From NCBI RefSeq assembly GCF_026012015.1, contig NZ_BRXR01000001.1:466001-530000 (forward strand): DNA of 64,000 nt. Reading direction: 5' to 3'. The translations under genes and the position numbers were made by a program. The notes under the pieces were generated by a model. The model saw nothing but the letters and a program-made list of their open reading frames with translations. It was not told where the DNA came from and did not search any database. Shown here piece after piece: positions 9,012 to 17,227 of the stretch. Positions within the stretch are counted from its first letter, which is position 1. Each line of letters starts with the position of its first letter. Origin of the DNA: Clostridium omnivorum (lineage in GTDB: Bacteria > Bacillota > Clostridia > Clostridiales > Clostridiaceae).

Positions 9012-9596
9012 TTATTTAATTTTCTTTGTTTTTAATATGTTGTCTTCATTTTCTACAACCACTATTTTGATATTAAGCTCACTTTGAAGGTTTGAAAAAC
9101 TCTTTATTTGATTGATATATTTACTATCACCAGAACTTAATAACTTATCTATCATAGGTATAATATCGTCTTTTTCTTCACTTGTGAATTTCTTTCCCTT
9201 TAAATTCAAACTATTTATATAAGTTAAGGTATGCCAAATTTGTTCATAAGATATTTTATTAGCATCCATTAGAACCCAAGTAAAATCTTTTCTTCTTGAA
9301 TTTGGAGGATATGCTTTTTTAAAAAATTCAATAAAATGACTTGTTTTATTTTTTTCTTTGTCTTTCACATATTTACCCAAGGTGCTTTTTAGATGATTTT
9401 TCAAATAAAGTATTGTATTAGCTTTTACTTTGTCCTTCATTTCATCAATACTGTTATAAATTTCATTATACAAGCTTTGCATATCTTCATCATTTAATGT
9501 ATTCTTTGAAGCCTTCACAGCATCTATAGCTTCTAATACATTCTTTTTTGTGGTTACTTCATTCTTGTATATTTCTGATATTTTTTTCTTTATCAT
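9012..9596 (-). CDS. Hypothetical protein, lysine-rich, helical
   Basis: A 194-residue protein with no family recognised. It is rich in Lys, Glu, Asn and Ile and predicted mostly helical. There is no signal peptide or membrane segment. The centre has a short conserved-looking patch (SRRKDFTWVLMDAN, YEQIWHTLTYINSL), and the C-terminus ends in a Val-rich strand. The second of two adjacent ATGs (9596) is better spaced from AAGGAG. It stands alone between apbE and foreign-looking DNA. Confidence 0.6.
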   Translation of the reverse strand: MIKKKISEIYKNEVTTKKNVLEAIDAVKASKNTLNDEDMQSLYNEIYNSIDEMKDKVKANTILYLKNHLKSTLGKYVKDKEKNKTSHFIEFFKKAYPPNSRRKDFTWVLMDANKISYEQIWHTLTYINSLNLKGKKFTSEEKDDIIPMIDKLLSSGDSKYINQIKSFSNLQSELNIKIVVVENEDNILKTKKIK

Positions 9597-9958
9597 CATT
9601 CTCTCCTTATATGTGCTAAATACACCAATAAGTTATTATATCATTAAAATAAAATTTTTCTATCAACTCAGCCTATAATAGTAGTCTGCTATATCAATGA
9701 TTGAATTATAATCTTCTCATTAATATTTTAAACAAATAAAAAATAGCAAAAACCCCAGGCAATCCGCCGAGGGTTTCAATGTCTATTGACTATGATTTTG
9801 ATACAATTTAGCGACTTATTAATTAAAAGTAGTATAATGTAATTAAGATATTGATTTGTCTTTGTAATTAAATGCTCAATATATTACACTTTACAAGCGT
9901 TCAGGTTGGTTTTGAAGCCTAAAACCTATATTTATTTTACAAAGGAGGGAATAACTAT
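9597..9958. other. Intergenic region with an orphan terminator
   Basis: No gene is seen. On the minus strand 9749-9776 form a GC-rich stem-loop (AAACCC..GGC/GCC..GGGGTTT) followed by a T-rich tail down to about 9741. No minus-strand gene lies immediately upstream to be terminated, so it may be left from a lost gene. A strong ribosome site (AAAGGAGGG, about 9941-9949) precedes the DUF1214 pseudogene. Confidence 0.45.
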
Positions 9959-10631
9959 ATGACCAACAAAGTCTATAATTTTCTATATATCTTCATCGGC
10001 GTGATTTGTGGTTATGTTATTATTAAACACTTGTTCTTCTTTGACAATTCAAAACCTGTGAGAACTGATGTGATATAAGGCATTCTCATCGGCTTCGGGC
10101 TCGCTATTGTCACAGCCCATCTTACCGCAAAGCTCAAAGCCAAAAAGATCAGCGGTTGGATTACTATGTTTGGATGCGGAGTACCTGGCAACGGTATGTT
10201 ACTGAGAGCCGCCTGTGCCCTGGCCTTTCCTGGCCCAATAAACATACCGCAAGAGGGAGTGTACTGGGTCACTTCCGTAGATGGAGCGAATCGTGGCCTC
10301 TCTGGAGAGCACAACTACATCTTGAGGTTTCCGGCATGTGGACTCCCACCGAATAATGCGTTCTGGTCACTGACTATGGGGAATGTGAAGAATCGCTTTG
10401 TGGCAAATTCAATTAATCGGTATAGCGTGTCTGATAGGACAGGACTCGTGCCAAACGCCGACAGCTCTATCGACATTTATATTCAGAATACCACTCCTGC
10501 AGGTTGTGAATCCAACTGGCTGCCCCGCGCCCTCTGGTAAATTCGTTCTCCGGTTGCACGTATATATGCCCAGTGAGGCAATTCTTAATGGGGAATATGT
10601 AGTACCGCCAGTTGTGGAGGTGAAAAAATGA
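9959..10631 (+). pseudogene. DUF1214 protein, broken by a stop codon and a frameshift
   Basis: The frame opens at ATG 9959 behind AAAGGAGGG with a hydrophobic N-terminus. It meets TAA at 10076-10078, and the same frame continues with sequence that fits the protein (GILIGFGLAIVTAHL). From about 10220 it shows DUF1214 features: GANRGLSGEHNYILRFP, LPPNNAFWSLTM and ADSSIDIYIQNTTP. Near 10525 the frame shifts by one base: NWLP continues as APSGKFVLRLHVYMP in the next frame and ends at TGA 10631. GC content and codon use are clearly higher in GC than the neighbours, suggesting transfer. Two breaks make a pseudogene likely; sequencing error could explain one. Confidence 0.75.
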
Positions 10632-11185
10632 AGCATTTGTTGATTTTCGGTTCAACCATGATCGCTTCATGGTTCATTGTCACCTACTTTTTACCACGTA
10701 TGCTTTTGAATGTATTCAAGAAAGCGATACTAGTAAAAGGCTTCGGCGATGGCCCAATTCCGCTCAACACACTCTATACGCAACGTCAAGAGCTATTTGC
10801 AGATCCGCTTGCATCAGGCTCACACCTAATGACTACTGGCGTGAACCGTGACACGCTCATCACTATCAGCTGGTTAGATCTCAGTAAAGGACCACAAATC
10901 TTGCATGTGCCTGAGATGGACGGTCGCTATTACAGCGTACAGTTCACTGACCCGTCAAAAAACATTAATTTCGCCTATGTTGGCAAACGTACCACGGGAA
11001 CCCAGGCTGGAGACTACCTCATCTGCGTCCCTAGTTTTAAAGGGGACGTTCCACAGGGAATGTCACAGATTTCTTCCCCAAATAATTCGGTACTTGTTAT
11101 TGGCCGCGTTTTGGTCCACAGCGACAGCGACCTCCCGGCTGCCTATGAACTCTCGAAGCAGATACAAATATTTTCATCGACTTAA
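10628..11185 (+). CDS. DUF1254 domain protein
   Basis: A 185-residue protein with an N-terminal membrane or signal segment (LLIFGSTMIASWFIVTYFLP), followed by a DUF1254 domain: VNRDTLITISWLDLS, MDGRYYSVQFTDPS, YVGKRTTGTQAGDYLI. The function of DUF1254 is unknown; it commonly occurs beside or fused to DUF1214. Its ATG overlaps the stop of the broken DUF1214 frame (ATGA), so translation was probably coupled. Its higher-GC codon use matches the pseudogene, so both entered together. The C-terminus may be shortened. Confidence 0.75.
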   Translation: MKHLLIFGSTMIASWFIVTYFLPRMLLNVFKKAILVKGFGDGPIPLNTLYTQRQELFADPLASGSHLMTTGVNRDTLITISWLDLSKGPQILHVPEMDGRYYSVQFTDPSKNINFAYVGKRTTGTQAGDYLICVPSFKGDVPQGMSQISSPNNSVLVIGRVLVHSDSDLPAAYELSKQIQIFSST

Positions 11186-11837
11186 CCATAGTGTTACCAT
11201 TATTCTTAGTTTGTACCATTATTTACCTTGTCACTGAACTTCAATAAATCTATATAACCCCAAATTGAATTAACATAAATAATCTGCCTCTCACTCCGTA
11301 ATCGCCGAAGTGGTTACACAGTAATCACCGAGTAAGCCGTATATTTTCCCACTACATAGTGCACACCCTTACATCACTATATTATCACATACTGAATGTG
11401 TTAGGGCAATTAAGTGATACTATTGAGCGTTTAAATAGATTTTGCGAAAAGGTGCCCCCCTTTTTGATATGCTCCCCTTATGGTAGACAATTATTGTAGT
11501 TTGTCCCTTTACGAAAATCTGATAATTTGTTTAAACTATTTTCAATATGATAGGAATTCTTCATATATCTTACTAATTTAGCAAAGTAATATTTCTCAAT
11601 TATAAAACCCCATTTCCGTTAATATTCTAACAAAAATGAGGTTTTATTGATAGTAAAAAAAATCCTAATTTGATACACTTTTTAAATTACTGGGAACACT
11701 ACTGATATCAATGGTTTCATGATGTAGAAGCTAAAGTGCTGCTTCCCATAGGGTTAACTTTTTTATATATGTCTTAATGGTTTAATTAAAGCAATTTTTA
11801 CAATCTCTCCACAAATATATTGAAATCAGCAAATTCT
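11186..11837. other. Long intergenic region, likely decayed
   Basis: No intact gene is visible. A short frame near 11397-11460 reads as a possible coding remnant (LGQLSDTIERLNRF) but is too short to assign. Bases about 11450-11490 (GTGCCCCCC, then TGCTCCCC, TGGTAGAC) resemble insertion-sequence ends in style, without a transposase. Bases 11604-11645 form a 12-bp stem with one mismatch (AAAACCCCATTT/AAATGAGGTTTT), which can act as a terminator in either direction. Confidence 0.4.
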
Positions 11838-12269
11838 TTAATCTAGCAGCTGAATTTCTTCCTTAATTAAATTAGCAAAATCCTGATTTTGTTCTGCAAC
11901 TTTAATAATATATGTTAGTATGTTACCTGGGTAATCAATTATTTCCTTTAAAATTATACTTTCAATAGACCTCCTAGCTAATGAAATGGTGCAATTTTCA
12001 TTATGGCCTTTCATACACTGCTTACATGATTTACATATGGATGCTATACATCGTGCCACCATTCTATTGTCATAATGTTTCATATCTTCTTTGGGAATAA
12101 GTTGCAAACCATCATTGATGAATGTTATTCCATTTTTTTGTATTGAATTTGCAACACTTAAAGCAAACCCAATATTACATTTGGATATAATGCACTGGTC
12201 TGTTCCATAATTTTTACATTCCACACATATTTGTTGTAAATCTTTTATTGTATTATCAATATAATTCAT
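11838..12269 (-). CDS. Small cysteine-rich protein, unknown
   Basis: A 143-residue protein with two Cys-rich clusters: CVECKNYGTDQCIISKC near residues 11-27, and CIASICKSCKQCMKGHNENC in the middle. The spacing suggests metal or Fe-S binding, but no named family was recognised. ATG 12269 follows GAGGAG; an upstream ATG at 12287 lies across that ribosome site. It sits 120 bases downstream of the flavodoxin gene, same strand. Confidence 0.6.
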   Translation of the reverse strand: MNYIDNTIKDLQQICVECKNYGTDQCIISKCNIGFALSVANSIQKNGITFINDGLQLIPKEDMKHYDNRMVARCIASICKSCKQCMKGHNENCTISLARRSIESIILKEIIDYPGNILTYIIKVAEQNQDFANLIKEEIQLLD

Positions 12270-12389
12270 TATATTCTCCTCTTTCATCTCAAAGACTCAA
12301 CTGTTCTCTGCAAGTATTCACTCTATCTTGGAACAATGTGTATTTCTTTCTTTACTTGTCATAGTCTAGCTGAACCCTTAGCAATATAT

Positions 12390-12818
12390 TTAAATCAATG
12401 ATTTTACAATATTTTTTGCAAATACTTTAGCTGCTTCAATATCATTTATGTTGGGATGGTTTTTGTTAATAAAAACCCATGCTTTCCCTTTGGATGAAAA
12501 ACTTTCAGTTTTAGTATTTATCTCTCTTTCTTTCAGTAGATTTATCATATCTTTTATTGCTTTATCAAGTCCTCCCATTGTTCCGAAAACCACAGCATTC
12601 TTAACAATTGAGCTGTCTAATGTTTCAATAAATCTTTTAGCTGTTTTATCCATGTTCCACCAATATATTCCGCCGCCAATAAATAAAAGGTCAACTGGTT
12701 CTGACAATGTGGTTTTATTATCTATGGCCTCCGCTTTTACGTTAACTGCAGATGCTATGGCTTCTGCAATTTTTTTAGTGTTACCTGTCCTTGAATAATA
12801 CATAACTTTGATATTTAT
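12390..12818 (-). CDS. Flavodoxin-like protein, possible ATA start
   Basis: A short-chain flavodoxin of about 142 residues. The FMN phosphate loop is YYSRTGNTKKIAEAIA, and the second loop includes FIGGGIYWWNMD. The first ATG (12803) would remove the first beta strand, which is otherwise encoded in frame as NIKV just upstream. An in-frame TGA at 12825-12827 leaves ATA at 12816-12818 as the only start-like codon that keeps the strand, with GGGGTGA placed correctly before it. Either a rare ATA start or a mutated ATG is implied. It probably forms an operon with the nitroreductase upstream. Confidence 0.7.
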   Translation of the reverse strand: MNIKVMYYSRTGNTKKIAEAIASAVNVKAEAIDNKTTLSEPVDLLFIGGGIYWWNMDKTAKRFIETLDSSIVKNAVVFGTMGGLDKAIKDMINLLKEREINTKTESFSSKGKAWVFINKNHPNINDIEAAKVFAKNIVKSLI

Positions 12819-12851
12819 TTTAAGTCACCCCACGTTCTTTATAGTCATTAA

Positions 12852-13379
12852 TTATAATATATAACTAACATTTGTATCATCAAATTCTCTAGTTTTAACA
12901 GATGTGTCGTCAGTATTTCCAACTGCTATTGAAATATAAGGTGTATAACCTTCAGGAATATTTAACTTACTTTTTAACTCTTCACTAGCATTAAATGCAT
13001 ATACAGGACCTGTCATGATTACAGAATTTAATCCCATACCTGTTGCTGCTATTGATACATTTTGTGCGGATAAAGCTACATCTAATTGTTCAGCTTTGAA
13101 TTGATTGCTTGGAGCAGAAAAAACAATTAAAGTTTTAGTACCATATAAAGGATTTGGACTAGGTATAGGTACAAGTTTTGCAACTACATCTGATAAATCT
13201 TTTAAAACTTCAACATTTTGAACAACTGCTATGTGTCTAGCTGAATCTGCACGTCCACCACCACTTATAGGTGCTGCATTTGCAGCCTGAATAAGTTTTT
13301 CTAATTGTTCCTCTGATATTTGTTCATTATTAAAACTACGAACGCTTTTTCTTTTGATAATTGAATCTAATGTATTCAT
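12852..13379 (-). CDS. Nitroreductase-family flavoprotein
   Basis: A 175-residue FMN-dependent nitroreductase-family enzyme. It opens with the typical TLDSIIKRKSVRSF and ISEEQLEKLIQAANAAPI and has the later MGLNSVIMTGPV region. It is shorter than classic nitroreductases but consistent with the small clostridial subgroup. ATG 13379 sits 8 bases from AAAGGAG; the frame also extends to a GTG at 13388. It is divergent from an HxlR regulator and upstream of the flavodoxin gene, suggesting an inducible redox or quinone/nitro-compound detoxification unit. Confidence 0.85.
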   Translation of the reverse strand: MNTLDSIIKRKSVRSFNNEQISEEQLEKLIQAANAAPISGGGRADSARHIAVVQNVEVLKDLSDVVAKLVPIPSPNPLYGTKTLIVFSAPSNQFKAEQLDVALSAQNVSIAATGMGLNSVIMTGPVYAFNASEELKSKLNIPEGYTPYISIAVGNTDDTSVKTREFDDTNVSYIL

Positions 13380-13572
13380 AATATACACTCCTTTATTAAT
13401 TAGTTTGGGTATGCTATAATTCTAAGCAATTAATAATCTTATGACAAGAATGCAGTATTTTCATAGTAACTAAGTTTTTTATTAGTATGGATTATAGCAA
13501 ATGAAATTAGTAAAATGATATTTATAGTATTTTATATAGATAATACACAAAATTTTAGTATGAGGTGATTAT

Positions 13573-13908
13573 ATGAAAGATTCAAACAAAGAATGTAATT
13601 CTAAAAATGGAATGGAGTGTCCTGTAAAAAAGGCCTTAGATATTATAGGTGGTAAATGGAAACCTTATATAATTAGAATATTAATGATAAATGAAGTTGT
13701 TAGGTATAATGAGTTAAAGCGTCAAGTTGATGGAATTACGGATATGATGCTTTCGCAATCATTAAAGGAATTAGAGCAAGATAATATAATAAAGCGTACA
13801 CAATACAATGTAATTCCCCCAAGAGTTGAATATTCATTAACTGAGAGAGGGAAGGAACTTTCGTCAGTGATGTCTGAATTATCTAAATGGGGAAGAAATC
13901 AAGAGTAA
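13573..13908 (+). CDS. HxlR-family transcriptional regulator
   Basis: A 111-residue HxlR winged-helix regulator. The family start motif is CPVKKALDIIGGKWKPYIIR, followed by FxELKR-like NELKRQVDGITDMML and the wing IPPRVEYSLTERG. The Cys at the motif start and another two upstream could sense thiol-reactive compounds, as in YodB/CatR relatives. It is divergent from the nitroreductase, with 190 bases between, where its operators are expected. Confidence 0.85.
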   Translation: MKDSNKECNSKNGMECPVKKALDIIGGKWKPYIIRILMINEVVRYNELKRQVDGITDMMLSQSLKELEQDNIIKRTQYNVIPPRVEYSLTERGKELSSVMSELSKWGRNQE

Positions 13909-14118
13909 TATATAATTTATTGACACAAGTCATCATGATGTTAGTAGATAGACCATTAATGACTGTGCGGCACGAGATATTAATCCCCAAAAGTTATCCA
14001 TTATTGGCTAAGACGTGGTATGCGTCAAAGACTCATCACCTTTTGTTTTCTAGTGTTTTTATGAAATAATACCTTCACACAATAAAAATGTATGGAGGTA
14101 TATTTATTTATGACTGAC
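13909..14118. other. Intergenic region, nothing assigned
   Basis: No gene is supported. A short frame with a good ribosome site (TATGGAGG, then ATG at 14110) encodes only eight codons (MTDLFPFN) and is probably chance. Confidence 0.4.
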
Positions 14119-14328
14119 TTATTCCCTTTTAATTGAAGGTTTTATCCCCTGAACAGGGTATTTGAAATCCTTAAAATCTATTAATAAATTTCCTTCTTCA
14201 TCTTTATCATAACCCAAAAACTTCTTGTGATTTACTACTACTTTTCCTTGTTCAAACTTTCTTCTAATTCCCCACGTAGAGTTTTCGATTATGTTCCTTG
14301 CCTCGCCTTGCGGCGCATGCGGAAGCAT
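14119..14328 (-). pseudogene. Serine recombinase fragment
   Basis: A 69-codon frame matches the part of large serine recombinases just after the catalytic domain: GEARNIIENSTWGIRRKFEQ, followed by GKVVVNHKKFLGYDKDEEG. The catalytic N-terminal domain and the DNA-binding C-terminus are absent, and there is no ribosome site, so it is a remnant. The short GC-rich piece at its 5' end (14300-14328) differs from the rest and may mark a deletion junction. It lies about 350 bases downstream of the tmRNA 3' end, hinting at an old mobile element next to ssrA. Confidence 0.7.
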
Positions 14329-14620
14329 ATTGATAATTTTAATTCTCTTATTTATCTAGCAAATACTTTATTATACCATTTTCTTCATATACAATATAAA
14401 GTTAATCTAGCCACTTCATAATTCCCATCCATAAAATTACTTATTTCTATTAAATATATCTATAGTCTAAATTACACTATTACAGTTTTCAATTCCCATA
14501 AGATATTATCGCTAAATTGTGCACACCTCCTCCAGTAAAAATTCTATGGGTGTGCATGCCCAACATAAAAATCTATAAATCTAAGCTTTAAACATTAAAA
14601 ATTTCTACTGTAAAATCTCC
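14329..14620. other. Intergenic region with one hairpin
   Basis: No gene is seen. Bases 14521-14527 (GCACACC) pair with 14549-14555 (GGTGTGC). On the minus strand the 3' arm includes an exposed GGAGGAGG, but no start codon follows at a useful distance. Confidence 0.35.
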
Positions 14621-14656
14621 AAAAAACACTGAAAGCCACTGAAATCAGTGGCTTTC
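14621..14656 (-). terminator. Terminator of tmRNA
   Basis: A perfect 11-bp stem GAAAGCCACTG/CAGTGGCTTTC (14631-14656) is followed on the minus strand by GTG and a run of six T at 14621-14626. Confidence 0.9.
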
Positions 14657-14683
14657 CATTGTATTAAAATTATAGTTTATGTA

Positions 14684-15036
14684 TGGTGGAGGCGAGGGGT
14701 GTCGAACCCCTGTCCGAAAGCAGTAATACCTGAGCATCTCCGAGTGCATTCCTTAGTTTAACATTCCCTCTACCAAACGCCTAAGGACAGGCTTTTGGTT
14801 TTAGTAGCTTCATAAATTCCGTTCCTGAGGCAAAGCTTACTCAGGCTCGTTTCACCGCTATCGACGCCAGGTTCCGGTTCGCGGTACTCCCGGGCTGACG
14901 TAGCAGACTAAGCTGCTAAAGCTAAATTATCGTTTTCGATTATATTTAATCCTATAGTTTTTTAACGCGGGCCCACAGGTTCCCTCGACTCGCTTCTCAG
15001 ATACGCCTTACCCCCGTCGAAGCCAAATACGCCCCC
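14684..15036 (-). ncRNA. ssrA: tmRNA (SsrA)
   Basis: A 353-nt transfer-messenger RNA. The 5' end GGGGGCG pairs with 3' CGCCTCC before an encoded CCA. The T-arm GGGGTTCGACACCCC and the tmRNA start sequence TTTGGCTTCGACGGGGG are present. The tag reading frame ends ENDNLALAA then TAG, close to clostridial tags; the resume codon could be one or two codons upstream and is not certain. It rescues stalled ribosomes with SmpB, encoded at 20980-21447. The two are separated by the purine operon. Confidence 0.97.
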
Positions 15037-15245
15037 ATGAGATATAGATAACTCGTATCTATTAATAATATATTCAACGATAATCTGTGTAATTCGTATT
15101 AAGTTTTTGTTTTATGTCTTTGCCTTGTTGACAATACTTATAATACATCATACTAAACAAATTATCAATAGTTATTTAAAATCAATATATTCAACTTTTA
15201 CACTATAAGCTACTTATTTCCTTGGAAATAGACAATAATCATATA

Positions 15246-16172
15246 TTATCTCTCTTCTCTAAAGTAGGCTACTCCCAAGGCCTCTGGTGGAGAATTCTTC
15301 TTAGACTTTTTGACCGATATAATAATAAGTATTATTATGGTTACTAGATACGGAAGCATGCCTAAAAAATATGGAGATATAAAAGTACTCTTTACTCTAA
15401 AGCCTATTATATCAAGGCCACCAAATAAGTATGAGCCTAGAACTGCTTTATAAGGATTCCAAGCTGCAAAAATAACTAGAGCAACTGCAATCCAGCCTCT
15501 TCCTGCTGTTATATTTTCCTGCCATGTAGGAACATGAACTAATGATAGATACGCTCCTCCAAGACCTGCTAGAGCTCCCCCTAAAAGAATATTTAAATAT
15601 TTATATAAGTTTACATTAATACTCACTGCATCAGCAGCCGCTGGATTTTCTCCAACTGCTTTAAGATTTAATCCTGCACTAGTTTTATAGAGGTATATTC
15701 CAATAACAATTGTTATTATATATGATAAGTAAACAAACATGTCTTGATTAAAAATTATAGGACCTATAAAGGGTATGTGTCCTAAAACTGGTATTTTAAC
15801 TGGAGCAAAAAACATTTTTATACTCTCAGGCAGTGACTGTCCTACTACCTTTTGACCCAAAAGACTTGATATTCCAGTTCCAAAAATAGTAAGGGTAAGG
15901 CCTGTTACTACTTGGTTTGCTCTAAGCGATACCGTTAATATAGCAAATATAAGTCCACCTAAAGCACCTGCAATCATAGCAACTATCAAAGCTAAGGCTG
16001 GACTCTTTGTAGTATAGCCAGTTACAAAGCCCATAACTGCTCCCATTAGCATCATACCCTCAACTCCTAGGTTAAGGTTCCCTGCCTTTTCACATAATAT
16101 CTCTCCTAAGGTGGCAAGCAATAGAGGCGTTCCTGCCACTATAGCTGCATGAAGAAATAATTCTATATTCAT
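15246..16172 (-). CDS. BMP-type ABC transporter permease (second permease)
   Basis: A 308-residue inner-membrane permease of the branched-chain/ribose type used by nucleoside (BMP) importers. Many hydrophobic helices are visible, along with the family stretch LGEILCEKAGNLNLGVEGMM and later GRGWIAVALVIFAAWNP. Its ATG overlaps the stop of the first permease (TAATG), with GGAGGG as ribosome site. It is the last gene of the guanine-riboswitch operon. A weak hairpin (TATTTCC/GGAAATA, near 15212-15229) follows and may terminate it. Confidence 0.9.
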   Translation of the reverse strand: MNIELFLHAAIVAGTPLLLATLGEILCEKAGNLNLGVEGMMLMGAVMGFVTGYTTKSPALALIVAMIAGALGGLIFAILTVSLRANQVVTGLTLTIFGTGISSLLGQKVVGQSLPESIKMFFAPVKIPVLGHIPFIGPIIFNQDMFVYLSYIITIVIGIYLYKTSAGLNLKAVGENPAAADAVSINVNLYKYLNILLGGALAGLGGAYLSLVHVPTWQENITAGRGWIAVALVIFAAWNPYKAVLGSYLFGGLDIIGFRVKSTFISPYFLGMLPYLVTIIILIIISVKKSKKNSPPEALGVAYFREER

Positions 16173-17224
16173 TATTGCTCCCTCCTTATAGAAACTTTAT
16201 ATCTTATAAACAATTCGCTTCCAAGTACAAAGAATAATATTAATGCTTGTATTACTGAAGCTGCTGCGTTAGGTATTCCAAAGGCTGTTTGTATATAGGA
16301 ACCACCTTCTACAAGCCCAGCGAAAAGCACAGAAACTATTAAAATAATTATAGGATTAAGGTTAGATAACCAAGCTACAATTATTGCTGTATACCCCACT
16401 CCCCCAGTTACCTCAACAGATAAGGTTTGTGATACAGCTGAAGCTTGAATGAAGCCAGTAAGTCCACAGAGCGCTCCACTTAAGCATATAGCTATCAAGG
16501 TTGTCCTATTTATATTTATTCCGGCATACCTTGCTGTATTTTTACTTTCTCCAAGTACAGCAATTTCATAACCAAGTTTACTTCTCTTCATTATTATATA
16601 AAATACAATTACAATAATAAGAGCTATAATCCAACCTATATGCACATTAAATAATTTCGGAAGAATAGCTTGCTTTGAAAAATTAGCTATCTTAGGAAAG
16701 TTCATAGCCTTCTTGTCTCTCCAAAAGTCGTATTGCAAAAAGGTAATAAATTTAAGAGCTATATAATTAAGCATAAGTGTAATTATAGTTTCATTTGTAT
16801 TAAAGTATACTTTAATAACACCAGCTATAGCCCCCCATAGTGCTCCAAAGAACATCGCTGATATAGCCATAAGCAGCAGTAATACTGGTTTAGGAAGTGA
16901 TGAAAGATTTAATGCCACAAGTGCTGCACCAAAAGCTCCCATAAAAATTTGACCATCACCGCCTATATTCCAGAACTGCATTTTAAATGCAACAGATATA
17001 CCTACTGCTGTTATTAGTAAAGGTATTGCTCTTATAATAGTTTGTCTTATTCTATATGGGGACCCAAAGGATCCCTTTAACATTCCCGTAAAAGCCTTCA
17101 TAGGATCAAAGTTCATTAAGGCCAGGAATATACCTGCAGCAACTAATGCAAGAATTACAGCTATAACTCTTACTTTAATGCTGTTCATTTTACTTATCTC
17201 TTCTCTTTTTATAAGTCTAATCAA
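16172..17224 (-). CDS. BMP-type ABC transporter permease (first permease)
   Basis: A 350-residue permease with repeated hydrophobic helices and the family signature VGISVAFKMQFWNIGGDGQI. TTG 17224 is chosen as start because GAGGAGGA, formed by the last codons of the ATPase gene, lies 7 bases upstream. ATG 17188 is a weaker alternative with only GAAGAG. The tight spacing implies coupled translation. With its partner it forms the channel for a purine nucleoside or base. Confidence 0.88.
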   Translation of the reverse strand: MIRLIKREEISKMNSIKVRVIAVILALVAAGIFLALMNFDPMKAFTGMLKGSFGSPYRIRQTIIRAIPLLITAVGISVAFKMQFWNIGGDGQIFMGAFGAALVALNLSSLPKPVLLLLMAISAMFFGALWGAIAGVIKVYFNTNETIITLMLNYIALKFITFLQYDFWRDKKAMNFPKIANFSKQAILPKLFNVHIGWIIALIIVIVFYIIMKRSKLGYEIAVLGESKNTARYAGININRTTLIAICLSGALCGLTGFIQASAVSQTLSVEVTGGVGYTAIIVAWLSNLNPIIILIVSVLFAGLVEGGSYIQTAFGIPNAAASVIQALILFFVLGSELFIRYKVSIRREQ

Positions 17225-17227
17225 AGC

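Noticed and set aside
9959-10631. Stop-codon readthrough or programmed frameshift in the DUF1214 gene
   Set aside because: No slippery site or recoding hairpin was seen; two independent breaks in a transferred gene fit decay better.
11397-11490. Insertion sequence end with transposase remnant
   Set aside because: Only loose similarity in style; no transposase frame, no paired inverted repeats or target duplication found.
13887-14069. 60-codon frame after the HxlR gene
   Set aside because: It overlaps the regulator's end in another frame, with no ribosome site or family signal.
14119-14328. An active site-specific recombinase
   Set aside because: Catalytic and DNA-binding domains are absent; only a fragment remains.
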